From contig JAFGFU010000031.1 in NCBI GenBank assembly GCA_016930915.1, positions 1 to 39,339 of the forward strand: a stretch of DNA of 39,339 nucleotides. Reading direction: 5' to 3'. A program made the translations under genes and the position numbers. The stretch comes from Campylobacterales bacterium. Lineage in GTDB: Bacteria > Campylobacterota > Campylobacteria > Campylobacterales > Sulfurospirillaceae. The notes beneath the pieces were generated by a model. The model saw nothing but the letters and a program-made list of their open reading frames with translations. It was not told the DNA's origin and did not search any database. Positions 16,855-26,764 of this stretch are shown here, one piece after another. The stretch's first letter is position 1. Every line of letters starts with the position of its first letter.

Positions 16855-18779
16855 GAATGGCTATACTCGCTTGAACGCATAATTCTATACTCTCCTCCCA
16901 TATCTTTAAGGCTTATTTCACGACTAATTTCATTTTCTTGCGGATTATAAGTCATATCTCTTGGAGGATAAATGAGTTTAAATCGTACTTCATTAAACTC
17001 TCTCCACGTAGAGTGATTGATAATTTTTGCTAAAAAAACTTTATTTTGAACACCGCTAAGCTCATTTTTGTATTCACGGAATTCTTCTTTTTTCTCTTTA
17101 AATGTTTGTAAAAAAGTATTGTATTCCATGACTTTTTCTTGAAAATCTTTCACTTTTGCAAACAAAGTAACAGGAGGTTCGACGTTATTACGTTTTAACT
17201 CCATAATTTTTTCTTTCACCATTTCTGCCATGGGTTTATTTTTGTCAATATACTCTTTTTTACTACTCAGTTGTCTAGGATAGGCTTTAAGTTCTTCTTC
17301 AAGTTGTTCTATTTTTTTAGTAATAGATTCAATCATTTCATGAAACTCTTTGGTCACGCTAGGATCTATAATTAATTTATTATTACTACCTTTGAGTTCA
17401 ACAATCTCTATTTTTTCTGAAGCTATAATTTTTGCATTAGACATTAAATTATCAATTTTAATCACCTTTGCAATAATTTCTCCGCCTGTCATATGTTTGA
17501 CATAAACAGTATCTGCAATGACTTTACCACTTTCAAGTCTTTCGATTTCCACATCTTGACCATTTGCTTCACCATGATGAACCGTAATGATAATCTTATC
17601 AGCCTCAATGTAAGAGCTCTGATGCGTTTGACCTCCAATTTCAACAATTTTGGCCTTCACTCTCGCTCCACTTCCTACGTTCCCTTGGACATGCACTTCA
17701 GCCGTTTCAACACTCATACCTGCGCCAATAGCATCTTTGAGAATATCTGTTTCTTTGATGTTTATTTTAATATTTGAATCTAAACTTGCATCAATGGAAC
17801 CTGTTGATTTAAAGCTTATTTCATTGATTTCCATATGTTCTTGAATATCATAGAGTCCTTTTTCAAAATTTACGTAGCCTCCACGATTGGCAATATATTT
17901 TATACTCGTTTCACTCTCTTTTTTTGTAAGATTTTCGCTTACATTGATGACTTCTGTATGAGAGATACGAGGCTCAGGAACGGGAATAAACACTCCACGG
18001 CAGTTCCTTCCAGAAGTACCTGTTTGAGGTTTAATATATTCAAGCACACATTCATCTTTTTCAACCGCTAAAATAAATCCTCTCTTAGAATAATCCACTT
18101 TACCATCTGAGCTTTTAGCATTTACTTTCTTCTTATAATGTAAAATAAGGTTATCATTCACTGGAGCTACTTCATCAACACCTGAACATACAATAAATGA
18201 ATGATTTTTATCTAAAAAACCATTCACATGAATAGTGGCGACAAGTTTTTTCACCTCTTTATACATATTCTGATCACGAATACCTACTAAAATTCCTGTT
18301 TTAATTTTTTTCATTTGAATATCATCAATAATATGTTGCTCAAGCTCAGGGCTGTATGCAACATCATGACTCTGCGATATAGTCGCTATAATTTTAGTTA
18401 AATTTTTATTACCACTGAGTGTTATCTCTGGTAAATGAGGAAGAGGTATTGTTTCTGTTCCAATTTTATAAATTTCAACACGATAATTTTGTGTAATTTT
18501 AAGATTAGGATTGAGAAGAAAACTATCATCAAGAAAGAGTGCCATTTCTTCTTGATTCATTGCATGATTTTCATTTTTTTCATCACTGTAGTATGTTGTT
18601 ACACCGAGTAACTTAAACCCTAATTCCAAAGGCTGTAATCGGTTAGCCGTTGCAACATTTTTAATTTCTTTTATAACATTGCTGGTATCAATAACAATTG
18701 ATTTAAATTCAGAAGATGCTTGATTATTTTCTTTTGTTTGGTCTGAATTTTGCCCTTTAATTTTATCGAATATGCCCAA
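16851..18779 (-). CDS. FapA (DUF342) family polymer-forming protein
   Basis: This 642-residue soluble protein of the FapA/DUF342 family has a variable N-terminal region (1-250). A right-handed beta-helix-like repeat region follows (about 255-460), with the typical turns GGYVNFEKGLYDI, DILKDAIGAGMSVETAEVHVQGNVG and GARVKAKIVEIGGQTHQSS. A coiled coil (about 470-580) comes next. Relatives are described as flagellar assembly protein A or as bactofilin-like scaffolds, but the function in this phylum is unclear. It is the first gene of the minus-strand operon, preceded by AAAGG. It is divergent from murJ across 131 bases that hold the promoters of both. Confidence 0.8.
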   Translation of the reverse strand: MGIFDKIKGQNSDQTKENNQASSEFKSIVIDTSNVIKEIKNVATANRLQPLELGFKLLGVTTYYSDEKNENHAMNQEEMALFLDDSFLLNPNLKITQNYRVEIYKIGTETIPLPHLPEITLSGNKNLTKIIATISQSHDVAYSPELEQHIIDDIQMKKIKTGILVGIRDQNMYKEVKKLVATIHVNGFLDKNHSFIVCSGVDEVAPVNDNLILHYKKKVNAKSSDGKVDYSKRGFILAVEKDECVLEYIKPQTGTSGRNCRGVFIPVPEPRISHTEVINVSENLTKKESETSIKYIANRGGYVNFEKGLYDIQEHMEINEISFKSTGSIDASLDSNIKINIKETDILKDAIGAGMSVETAEVHVQGNVGSGARVKAKIVEIGGQTHQSSYIEADKIIITVHHGEANGQDVEIERLESGKVIADTVYVKHMTGGEIIAKVIKIDNLMSNAKIIASEKIEIVELKGSNNKLIIDPSVTKEFHEMIESITKKIEQLEEELKAYPRQLSSKKEYIDKNKPMAEMVKEKIMELKRNNVEPPVTLFAKVKDFQEKVMEYNTFLQTFKEKKEEFREYKNELSGVQNKVFLAKIINHSTWREFNEVRFKLIYPPRDMTYNPQENEISREISLKDMGGEYRIMRSSEYSHS

Positions 18780-18910
18780 GATAACACCTTTACGTGAATA
18801 AACTTTAAATTGTCTGATTTAGATATCGGCGAATACAGCGTATGTATGAAGCCATGGTAGCAAAAATTAGATAAAAATTTTGTTTAAACGATTTTTAGAT
18901 ACCATTTCGC

Positions 18911-20320
18911 ATGCTTATTAAAATTTTTTTTACAAATAGTATTGGAACCTTGGTGTCGCGAATCTTTGGCTTTATTCGTGATATGCTTAGTGCCTCGATT
19001 TTAGGGGCAAATATTTACAGTGATATTTTCTTTGTTGCCTTTAAATTTCCCAATCTTTTTCGTCGTATTTTTGCAGAAGGAGCCTTTACCCAAAGTTTTA
19101 TTCCCAGTTTTATTCAAACCACTAAAAAAGCGCTTTTTACCTATACTATTTTCACACGTTTTTTATTTTTTCTACTCTTCTTTTCCCTTATTGTGACACT
19201 CTTTAGTGAATTTTTTGCTAAGATTATTGCCTTTGGATTTAATGACGAAACGGTGGCACTTAGCGCTCCTTTTGTTGCTATTAATTTTTACTACTTACCA
19301 CTTATTTTTTGTGTGACACTTTTTGGCTCTTTACTCCAATACAAACACCACTTTGCTATTACCGCTTTTTCCACCGCCCTTTTAAATATTGCCATGATAA
19401 GTGCATTACTTTTGTTTCAAAATTATGATAAAGAAACCATCGTTTATGCGTTAAGTTATGGTGTTTTAATTGGTGGTTTATTACAAGTCATTGCACATCT
19501 TCTTGCCCTTAAAAAAAATAATTTTTGTAGACTTTTCACTCTAGGTTTTCGTTACAAAAATAAAAAAGACGCTATAACAAAAGAAAGCAATCAAAAATTC
19601 AACCGAGCTTTTTTTCACTCTATTTTAGGAAATTCAACCCCACAAATTGTCTCTTTTGTGGATACGACACTGGCGAGTTTTCTGGTGACGGGGAGTATTA
19701 GTTATCTCTATTATGGAAACCGTATTTTTCAGCTTCCTCTGGCTTTATTTGCTATTGCCCTTACCACAGGAATTTTTCCAAAAATGACACGCCTTTTAAA
19801 AGCCAACAATGAAATAGAAGCCTCAAGACTTCTCTCACAAGGGTTTTGGATTTTAGCTTTTTTACTCACAACCTCTACACTAGGTGGCTATATGCTTAGC
19901 CATGAGATAGTTTGGCTTTTATTTGAACATGGCTCTTTTAGTAAAAATGATACTTCTAATACAGGATTTGTTTTAGCCATGTATATGATAGGTCTTATTC
20001 CTTTTGGATTAGCAAAACTCTTTTCACTGTGGCTATATGCACGTATGCGCCAAAAAGAAGCTGCAATTATTGCAGCATATGCACTCATCTCAAATCTTAT
20101 TTTCTCATTTGCACTCATTCAGTCAATGGGTGTTGCGGGTTTAGCGTTAGCAGGTTCACTCTCCGGATGTGTCCTTCTGTTTTTTACCCTCCGTTCTTTT
20201 GGCTTCAAAGCCTTTTTTGCTATACTGTATAGTAAAAAGTTGATTGTTTTACTCGCCCTACTTCTTTTAGAATGGGTCATCTTACGTTATGCAAAGGAAC
20301 TTATTCATGGTTATTTATGA
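18911..20320 (+). CDS. murJ: lipid II flippase MurJ
   Basis: This 469-residue polytopic protein of the MVF/MurJ family has about 13-14 membrane segments. It moves lipid II across the inner membrane. The N-terminal signature is TLVSRIFGFIRDMLSASILGAN...DIFFVAFKFPNLFRRIFAEGAF, with conserved arginines in the cavity region. A later block reads FFHSILGNSTPQIVSFVDTTLASFL. The start ATG 18911 has no strong ribosome-binding site. It overlaps cysS by 14 bases. With ddl, murF and msbA nearby, it places this region at the heart of envelope biogenesis. Confidence 0.95.
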   Translation: MLIKIFFTNSIGTLVSRIFGFIRDMLSASILGANIYSDIFFVAFKFPNLFRRIFAEGAFTQSFIPSFIQTTKKALFTYTIFTRFLFFLLFFSLIVTLFSEFFAKIIAFGFNDETVALSAPFVAINFYYLPLIFCVTLFGSLLQYKHHFAITAFSTALLNIAMISALLLFQNYDKETIVYALSYGVLIGGLLQVIAHLLALKKNNFCRLFTLGFRYKNKKDAITKESNQKFNRAFFHSILGNSTPQIVSFVDTTLASFLVTGSISYLYYGNRIFQLPLALFAIALTTGIFPKMTRLLKANNEIEASRLLSQGFWILAFLLTTSTLGGYMLSHEIVWLLFEHGSFSKNDTSNTGFVLAMYMIGLIPFGLAKLFSLWLYARMRQKEAAIIAAYALISNLIFSFALIQSMGVAGLALAGSLSGCVLLFFTLRSFGFKAFFAILYSKKLIVLLALLLLEWVILRYAKELIHGYL

Positions 20321-21707
20321 TTCGGTGCAAAAGAAAAAAGTACCGTTTATTCCCCTTAAAGAAAATGAAGTTAAAATTTATGTCTGTGGACCAACCGTTT
20401 ATGATGATGCTCATTTAGGCCATGCAAGAAGTGCTATTGCTTTTGATTTATTGCGCCGTGTTTTTATTGCATTAAACTATAAGGTAACATTTGTCAAAAA
20501 TTTTACGGATATTGATGATAAAATTATTAAAAAAATGCACGAGAGTGGAAAATCGCTTGAAGCAATTACATCGTACTATATTGAGCGTTATAAAACAGAG
20601 ATGCACGCCTTACATGTAAAAGATGCTGACATTGAACCAAAGGCAACTGAAACCGTAAAAGAGATTATCTCCTTTGTTGCATCCATGCTAGATACAAAGG
20701 TTGCTTATGCGACCAGTGATGGGATTTATTTTGATACGTCAAAAGATAAAAAATACCTCTGCTTAAGTCATCGCCTTGTGGAAGAAGAGGCTTCACAATC
20801 ACGTGTAGAACAAAAAGAAGAGAAAAAAGACCAAAAAGATTTTGCTCTGTGGAAATTTTCAAAAGAGAATGAACCAAGCTACCCTGCCCCTTTTGGAACA
20901 GGTCGGCCAGGATGGCACATTGAATGTTCGGCGATGATTGAAAAACATCTTGCAAGTGAGGGTGATTTTCAGATTGACATTCATGCAGGGGGGGCTGATT
21001 TGCTTTTCCCACACCACGAAAATGAAGCCGCACAAACCAGATGTAAGAGCCATCAGGAGCTCGCAAAATACTGGATGCACAATGGATTTGTCACGATTAA
21101 TGGTGAGAAAATGAGCAAATCTTTAGGTAATAGCTTCTTTTTAAAAGATGCCCTTGCTAATTATAGTGGTGAAGTGCTTCGCTTTTACCTCTTAGCAAGC
21201 CACTATCGAGCCAATTTCAACTTTTCAGAAGAGGATTTGATCAATACAAAAAAACGTTTAGACAAACTCTACCGTCTTAAAAAAAGAGTTTTCGAAACTA
21301 CGCCCAATGAACCTTCTAAAAACTTTAAGGAAGCCATACTTGAAGCGTTAAGCGATGATTTGAATATTTCAAAAGCCTTAGCCAGTTTGGATGAAATGAT
21401 TTCTTATGCCAATGAAATGCTCGATACTTATCCTAAAAATAAAGCTTTTAAAGCAATAACCTATGCAAATCTACAATGGATAGAAGCTGTTCTAGGTATT
21501 GGGCTTTACAATCCTTATAGCTATTTTCAAATAGGTGTAAGTGAAGAAGAAAAAGCAGAAATTGAGGGCTTACTTCACGAAAGAGCTGAAGCAAAAAAAG
21601 CAAAAGATTTTGCCAAAGCAGATGCCATTCGTACTACTTTAGAAGCAAAACATATTCAACTTATGGACACAGCAAATGGTACACAATGGGAAAAGGTAAA
21701 TAGTTAA
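20307..21707 (+). CDS. cysS: cysteinyl-tRNA synthetase
   Basis: This class I aminoacyl-tRNA synthetase has about 466 residues from ATG 20307. That start has AAAGGA at good spacing; an in-frame TTG-type start at 20289 lies upstream of it. It shows the zinc-ligand Cys of YVCGPTVYD, the HIGH-type motif HLGH, the second zinc sites in WHIECSAM and HHENE, and KMSKSLGN. It charges tRNA-Cys. The codons for the ALHVK stretch before DADIEP contain the palindrome (20610-20620). It overlaps the ABC transporter gene by one base (TAATG). Confidence 0.97.
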   Translation: MVIYDSVQKKKVPFIPLKENEVKIYVCGPTVYDDAHLGHARSAIAFDLLRRVFIALNYKVTFVKNFTDIDDKIIKKMHESGKSLEAITSYYIERYKTEMHALHVKDADIEPKATETVKEIISFVASMLDTKVAYATSDGIYFDTSKDKKYLCLSHRLVEEEASQSRVEQKEEKKDQKDFALWKFSKENEPSYPAPFGTGRPGWHIECSAMIEKHLASEGDFQIDIHAGGADLLFPHHENEAAQTRCKSHQELAKYWMHNGFVTINGEKMSKSLGNSFFLKDALANYSGEVLRFYLLASHYRANFNFSEEDLINTKKRLDKLYRLKKRVFETTPNEPSKNFKEAILEALSDDLNISKALASLDEMISYANEMLDTYPKNKAFKAITYANLQWIEAVLGIGLYNPYSYFQIGVSEEEKAEIEGLLHERAEAKKAKDFAKADAIRTTLEAKHIQLMDTANGTQWEKVNS

Positions 21708-23422
21708 TGTATAGCCTTAAAGATGTCCTTAAGCGTTTTACACCTTTTTACAAAGATTATATTCCTTCTTTTATCTTGGTTGTTATTGGTATGGTTTTAG
21801 CCAGCAGTGGAACGGCGGCTTCTGCGTATTTAGTCAAACCACTTCTGGATGAAATTTTTATCAACAAAGACAGAGAAATGCTCTTGTTATTACCTTATGC
21901 CATCATCGTTGTTTATGCGGCTAAAGAGGGAGGTAAATACCTTCAAGCATGTTCCACAGCCTATATTGGACAACACATTATTAAGCGATTGCGTGAAAAT
22001 ATTTTAGAAAATCTGCTCAGACTTGATTTAACATTTTTTCATACCTACCGAACAGGTGAGCTTATTAGCCGTAACACCAGTGATGTAGAACGCATACGAT
22101 CCGTCGTTTCAAGTATGATCCCTGAATTTTTACGAGAATCATTCACCATTATTGGACTGATGGGTGTGGTGATTTATCAAAGTCCTAAACTTGCTTTTTT
22201 TGCGCTCATTATTATGCCTTTAGCTATTTATCCATTACGTAAACTGGCTAAAAAAATGAAGAAAATCTCTAAAGCATCACAAGAAAAAATTTCAGATATT
22301 ACTGCAAAGCTAAGTGAAATTTTCAATAATATTGAAGTCATTCAAGCCAATAATGCACAAAATTATGAACATACCCTTTTTAAAAATGATAACGAACGTT
22401 ACTTTAAACTTACAATGAAATCCGTGCGTGTCAATGAGTTAGTCAGTCCATTAATGGAAACCATTGGAGCTGTTGGTGTGGCTGTTGTTGTCATTGTTGG
22501 TGGCGGAGAAGTCATTGACGGACATATGAGTGTTGGTTCGTTTTTCTCTTTTTTAACAGCCCTTTTTATGCTTTACACTCCCATCAAAAAAATCTCCTCC
22601 TTGTACAATAAAATGCAAGATGCTTTGGTAGCTAGTGATCGTATTTTCTTTTTATTAGATCAAACACCAAGTATTAAAAGTGGAACGCAAAGCGTTCCTG
22701 AAAAAATAGAGAGCATCTCTTTTGAAAATCTTTCCCTTCATTATGGAGAAAAACAAGCACTCCATGATGTTAATTTAGTCGCAAAATCAGGTGAAATGAT
22801 AGCACTTATTGGCGATAGCGGTGGAGGGAAAAGCTCTCTTATGAATATGCTCATGCGCTTTTATGACCCAAGTGTGGGCGCTATTTACATCAATGGAATG
22901 AATATTAAAGATTTTTCACTCGCTAATCTTCGAGAAAATATTGCTATGGTAACACAAAGGGTTTATATTTTTCACGATAGTATTGCTGCTAATGTAGCGT
23001 ACGGCAAAGAAATAGATGAAACGAAAGTGATCGATGCCCTACAAAAAGCCAATGCTTATGATTTTGTTCAAACATTACCTGAGGGTATTTTTACCCATTT
23101 AGATGAATTTGGAACCAATCTTTCAGGAGGACAAAGACAGCGTATTGCTATTGCACGAGCTATTTATACTAATCCTCAAATACTGATTCTCGATGAAGCA
23201 ACATCAGCTCTTGATTCAGAGAGTGAGAAAAAAATAACGGAAGCCATTGAAAACCTTATCAAAGATAAAATTACGTTTGTTATTGCACATCGTCTTTCAA
23301 CCATTAAAAAAGCAAACAAAATTGCACTCCTAAAACATGGTCAAATTTGTGCATTAGGAAGCGATGAAGAGCTTCTTGCAAGCTCAGCAGAATACCACAA
23401 ATTAAAAGGCTTACAACACTAA
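21707..23422 (+). CDS. msbA: MsbA-like lipid A/lipid ABC exporter (fused TM and ATPase)
   Basis: This 571-residue half-transporter is expected to work as a homodimer in the inner membrane. The N-terminal six-helix domain (about 1-310) includes FFHTYRTGELISRNTSDVERIRS. The ATPase domain (about 330-570) has Walker A GDSGGGKSS, the Q-loop VTQRVYIFHDS, signature LSGGQRQRIAIARA, Walker B ILILDEATSALD and switch His in AHRLST. Its place next to murJ and pyrD matches the msbA gene of Campylobacter as I recall. A flippase for other lipid-linked glycans (PglK-like) is the main alternative. Confidence 0.88.
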   Translation: MYSLKDVLKRFTPFYKDYIPSFILVVIGMVLASSGTAASAYLVKPLLDEIFINKDREMLLLLPYAIIVVYAAKEGGKYLQACSTAYIGQHIIKRLRENILENLLRLDLTFFHTYRTGELISRNTSDVERIRSVVSSMIPEFLRESFTIIGLMGVVIYQSPKLAFFALIIMPLAIYPLRKLAKKMKKISKASQEKISDITAKLSEIFNNIEVIQANNAQNYEHTLFKNDNERYFKLTMKSVRVNELVSPLMETIGAVGVAVVVIVGGGEVIDGHMSVGSFFSFLTALFMLYTPIKKISSLYNKMQDALVASDRIFFLLDQTPSIKSGTQSVPEKIESISFENLSLHYGEKQALHDVNLVAKSGEMIALIGDSGGGKSSLMNMLMRFYDPSVGAIYINGMNIKDFSLANLRENIAMVTQRVYIFHDSIAANVAYGKEIDETKVIDALQKANAYDFVQTLPEGIFTHLDEFGTNLSGGQRQRIAIARAIYTNPQILILDEATSALDSESEKKITEAIENLIKDKITFVIAHRLSTIKKANKIALLKHGQICALGSDEELLASSAEYHKLKGLQH

Positions 23423-23461
23423 TAAACGCCCAAAATCAACCATCTTTTATCTTTCATAGAG

Positions 23462-23467
23462 TATAAT
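23462..23467 (+). promoter_or_regulatory. -10 element of a pyrD promoter
   Basis: A perfect TATAAT lies in the 74-base gap after msbA and is followed by CCAAAGGAAATAAAAG and the pyrD ATG. No good -35 hexamer is seen, which is usual for sigma-70 promoters of this phylum. It suggests that the pyrD to yggS genes can be transcribed separately from murJ–cysS–msbA. Confidence 0.6.
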
Positions 23468-23496
23468 CGCATACTTTATACCAAAGGAAATAAAAG

Positions 23497-24561
23497 ATGT
23501 TTGATTGTTATCAAATGATGAAAAAAATGATGTTTAACTTCTCACCTGAGAATGCCCATCATATTGCAGAATTTTTTTTCAAGCATGGCGCAAATTATAC
23601 ACCTTTCATTCTCGCGACGTTGGCAGAACGTTTTTTCATTCACGATAAACGCTTAGAACAAACACTTTTTGATCGCACCTTTCATAATCCTGTAGGCTTA
23701 GCAGCAGGGTTTGATAAAAATGCAACCATGATCAAAATGCTTACAGCCCTTGGATTTGGACATATTGAGTATGGTACCATGACACCTGAGCCCCAAAATG
23801 GTAATGCAAAACCACGTTGTTTTCGTTTTCCTGAACAAGAGTCCATTCAAAATGCTATGGGATTTAACAATGATGGTATGCATAAAATTGCAAAACGCTT
23901 AGAATCACTCTACCCTTTTGCAACACCTTTAGCAGCAAATATTGGAAAAAATAAAACTACCAGTGCTGAGAATGCACTCAGTGATTATGAAAAGCTTATT
24001 AAACGCTTTAAAGATTTAAGTGATTTTTTGGTGATCAATATCTCTTCTCCTAATACTCCAGGACTTCGAGATTTGCAAAATGAACACTTCATTAAAGAGC
24101 TTTTTGTGATGGCAAAAGAACTTACATATAAACCTGTTTTACTGAAAATTGCACCTGATTTAGAAATAAAAGAGGCAATAGAACTTTGTTCTTGTGCCCT
24201 TGACAACGGTGCAAAAGGTATTGTAGCTACCAATACAACGATTGATTATTCGCTACTTCCTAATGCAAAAGATTTTGGTGGTATTAGTGGCAAAGTTTTA
24301 TGCGAAAAAAGTTTTGTTATGTTTGAAGCATTGGCCAAAGAATTTTTTGGAAGAACAACCCTCATTTCAGTAGGGGGTATTGACTCAGCAGATGAAGCCT
24401 ATCGAAGGCTTAAAGCGGGTGCTAGCTTAATTCAAATTTACTCAGCTTTTATTTTTAAAGGTCCATCTCTAAATCGTGAAATCAATTTGGGAATTTTAGA
24501 GCGCATGAAACGTGATGGTTTTAATCATATTAGTGAAGTTATAGGAAGCGATAGGAGATGA
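23497..24561 (+). CDS. pyrD: dihydroorotate dehydrogenase (quinone), class 2
   Basis: This 354-residue FMN enzyme of pyrimidine synthesis oxidises dihydroorotate with the quinone pool. The N-terminal membrane-associating extension (FNFSPENAHHIAEFFFKHG) marks class 2. Core motifs are NPVGLAAGFDKNA, ANIGKNKTT, ISSPNTPGLRDLQ with the catalytic Ser, the PVLLKIAPD lysine segment and ATNTT. AAAGGA precedes the ATG. It is six bases before the M16 peptidase gene. Confidence 0.97.
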   Translation: MFDCYQMMKKMMFNFSPENAHHIAEFFFKHGANYTPFILATLAERFFIHDKRLEQTLFDRTFHNPVGLAAGFDKNATMIKMLTALGFGHIEYGTMTPEPQNGNAKPRCFRFPEQESIQNAMGFNNDGMHKIAKRLESLYPFATPLAANIGKNKTTSAENALSDYEKLIKRFKDLSDFLVINISSPNTPGLRDLQNEHFIKELFVMAKELTYKPVLLKIAPDLEIKEAIELCSCALDNGAKGIVATNTTIDYSLLPNAKDFGGISGKVLCEKSFVMFEALAKEFFGRTTLISVGGIDSADEAYRRLKAGASLIQIYSAFIFKGPSLNREINLGILERMKRDGFNHISEVIGSDRR

Positions 24562-24567
24562 CACACA

Positions 24568-25869
24568 ATGAAAATTTTACTATTTTTTTTAACATTTTTA
24601 GGAGCATTAATGGCTAACTCTCTTCCCCAGCACGTCACGAAAACCTTAGAGAATGGTTTACAAATTGTCGTTATTCCCATGAATAACAAAAGTGATGTTA
24701 TTACAACAGATATTTTTTATAAAGTAGGCAGTGGCAATGAAATTATGGGTAAAAGCGGTATTGCCCATATGCTTGAACACCTGAATTTTAAATCAACTAA
24801 AAATTTAAAATCGGGTGAATTTGATGAAATCGTAAAAGGTTTTGGTGGCGTAAATAATGCTTCAACAGGTTTTGATTACACGCATTATTTCATTAAAAGT
24901 TCTTCAAAAAACCTTTCAAAATCTTTAGAGCTTTTTGCAGAACTTATGCAAAATTTAAGACTCGCAGATGAAGAGTTCCAACCTGAACGTAATGTGGTCT
25001 TAGAAGAGCGTTTATGGCGAACAGATAATTCACCGATTGGTTATTTATACTTTAGACTTTTCAATAATGCATTTACGTATCATCCCTACCATTGGACGCC
25101 TATTGGTTTTAAAGATGATATTAAAAATTGGAGCATTGAAGATATTCGTAGCTTTCATTCAAAATTTTATCAGCCCTCTAATGCCATTGTTGTTGTTGCT
25201 GGGGATATTACACCAGAAGCTGTCTTTAGTAATGTTGAAAAATATTTTGCAGAAATTAAAAATAGCACACCACTTCCTGCGCCTCATCATCAAATAGAAC
25301 CCCAACAAGATGGTGCAAAACGCATACTCCTTAAAAAAGAGAGTGAAGTGGAAATGGTGGCTATTGCCTATAAAATTCCTAACTTTACGCATGAAGACCA
25401 AGTTGCCCTTTCCGCACTAAGTGAACTTTTAAGCAGTGGGAAAAGCAGTAAATTACAACGTGTTTTGGTTGATGAAAAACAGTTGGTGAACCAAATCTAT
25501 GGCTATGCTATGCAAACCAAAGATCCTTCTGTTTTTCTCTTTTTAGCCGTATGTAATCCTGGTGTTAAAGCAGAAAACGTTGAAACAGAGATTTTAAATA
25601 TTATTGAAGAGATTAAAAAAGGTAATGTGAACGATAAAGAAATTGAGAAGATAAAGATTAACACGAAAGCGGATTTTATTCATAATTTAGAAAGTTCTAG
25701 TGAGCTGGCAAGTCTTTTTGGCTCTTACTATGCAAAAGGAGATATCACGCCATTGCTTACATATGAAGAGCAGATCAATCAGCTTAAAAAAGAAGATATT
25801 ATTAATGCGGTAACTCGTTATTTAGTACCACAATCATCCACGACAGTGATCTTACGAAAGGATTATTAA
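24568..25869 (+). CDS. M16 family zinc metallopeptidase (exported)
   Basis: This 433-residue protein starts with a short signal peptide ([18 protein letters not shown]) and so should act in the periplasm. The inverted zinc motif HMLEH is at residues 67-71, with a further acidic ligand region near [10 protein letters not shown]. An M16 C-terminal-type domain follows from about 190 ([11 protein letters not shown]). It is a PqqL/insulinase-like peptidase of the single-subunit size that often pairs with an inactive partner, though no partner gene is adjacent. The substrate is unknown. It lies between pyrD and dapA, the same neighbours as in C. jejuni as I recall. Confidence 0.92.
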   Translation: MKILLFFLTFLGALMANSLPQHVTKTLENGLQIVVIPMNNKSDVITTDIFYKVGSGNEIMGKSGIAHMLEHLNFKSTKNLKSGEFDEIVKGFGGVNNASTGFDYTHYFIKSSSKNLSKSLELFAELMQNLRLADEEFQPERNVVLEERLWRTDNSPIGYLYFRLFNNAFTYHPYHWTPIGFKDDIKNWSIEDIRSFHSKFYQPSNAIVVVAGDITPEAVFSNVEKYFAEIKNSTPLPAPHHQIEPQQDGAKRILLKKESEVEMVAIAYKIPNFTHEDQVALSALSELLSSGKSSKLQRVLVDEKQLVNQIYGYAMQTKDPSVFLFLAVCNPGVKAENVETEILNIIEEIKKGNVNDKEIEKIKINTKADFIHNLESSSELASLFGSYYAKGDITPLLTYEEQINQLKKEDIINAVTRYLVPQSSTTVILRKDY

Positions 25870-25870
25870 G

Positions 25871-26764
25871 ATGCAACACAGTTTACAAGGAGCAATGACT
25901 GCTCTGGTTACACCATTTAAAAATGGTAAATTAGATGAAATACAATATGCCAAACTCATAGAAAGACAAATTAAAAACAATATTGATGTAGTTGTACCTG
26001 TTGGTACCACAGGTGAAAGTGCAACGCTTGATCATGAAGAACATCGACGTTGTATAGAAATAGCCGTTGATGTGTGTTCTAAAAGTAATGTTAAGGTACT
26101 AGCCGGTGCAGGAAGCAATGCAACACATGAAGCCATTGGATTAGCAAAGTTTGCACAAGCTCATGGGGCTCATGGTATTCTTTCTGTCACACCATACTAT
26201 AATAAACCAACGCAAGAAGGTCTCTTTTTGCATTATAAAGCGATTGCTGATTCGGTTGAAATTCCAGTCCTTTTATACAATGTTCCAGGACGTACAGGCT
26301 GTGATTTACTTCCAGAGACCATCTTTAGACTTTTTGATGCGTGTCCAAATATTTTTGGCGTAAAAGAAGCCACTGGTTCGATTGATCGTTGTGTTGATTT
26401 ACTGGCACATAAACCTGCTCTCTCTGTTTTTAGTGGTGATGATGCGATTAATTACCCTATTCTTTCTAATGGTGGCTCAGGGGTTATCTCTGTTACGTCA
26501 AATATATTACCTGACCAAATTGCAGAACTAACACATTTGGCACTTAAAGGTGATTATCATGGAGCAAAAGCCATTAACGATTCACTCTATGAAATCAATA
26601 AAATTCTCTTTTGTGAGAGTAATCCTATTCCTATTAAAGCAGCAATGTACATTGCAGGATTATTAGACACACTAGAGTACCGTTTGCCACTGTGTGCACC
26701 AAGCGGTGAAAATATGAAACGCCTTGAAAATACACTAAAAAAATATACCATTAAAGGATTTTAA
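25871..26764 (+). CDS. dapA: 4-hydroxy-tetrahydrodipicolinate synthase
   Basis: This 297-residue TIM-barrel enzyme condenses pyruvate with aspartate semialdehyde in the lysine/diaminopimelate pathway and so also feeds peptidoglycan. Visible residues are Thr46-Thr47 in GTTGES, Tyr110 in TPYYNKP, Tyr136 and Arg141 ([10 protein letters not shown]), and the Schiff-base Lys165 in GVKEATG. The ATG follows the previous stop by one base; the end overlaps the next ATG by one base. Confidence 0.97.
   Translation: MQHSLQGAMTALVTPFKNGKLDEIQYAKLIERQIKNNIDVVVPVGTTGESATLDHEEHRRCIEIAVDVCSKSNVKVLAGAGSNATHEAIGLAKFAQAHGAHGILSVTPYYNKPTQEGLFLHYKAIADSVEIPVLLYNVPGRTGCDLLPETIFRLFDACPNIFGVKEATGSIDRCVDLLAHKPALSVFSGDDAINYPILSNGGSGVISVTSNILPDQIAELTHLALKGDYHGAKAINDSLYEINKILFCESNPIPIKAAMYIAGLLDTLEYRLPLCAPSGENMKRLENTLKKYTIKGF

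Noticed and set aside
20665-21066. 133-codon antisense frame within cysS
   Set aside because: It is a mirror of a strongly conserved coding region, with no ribosome-binding site and no recognisable protein.
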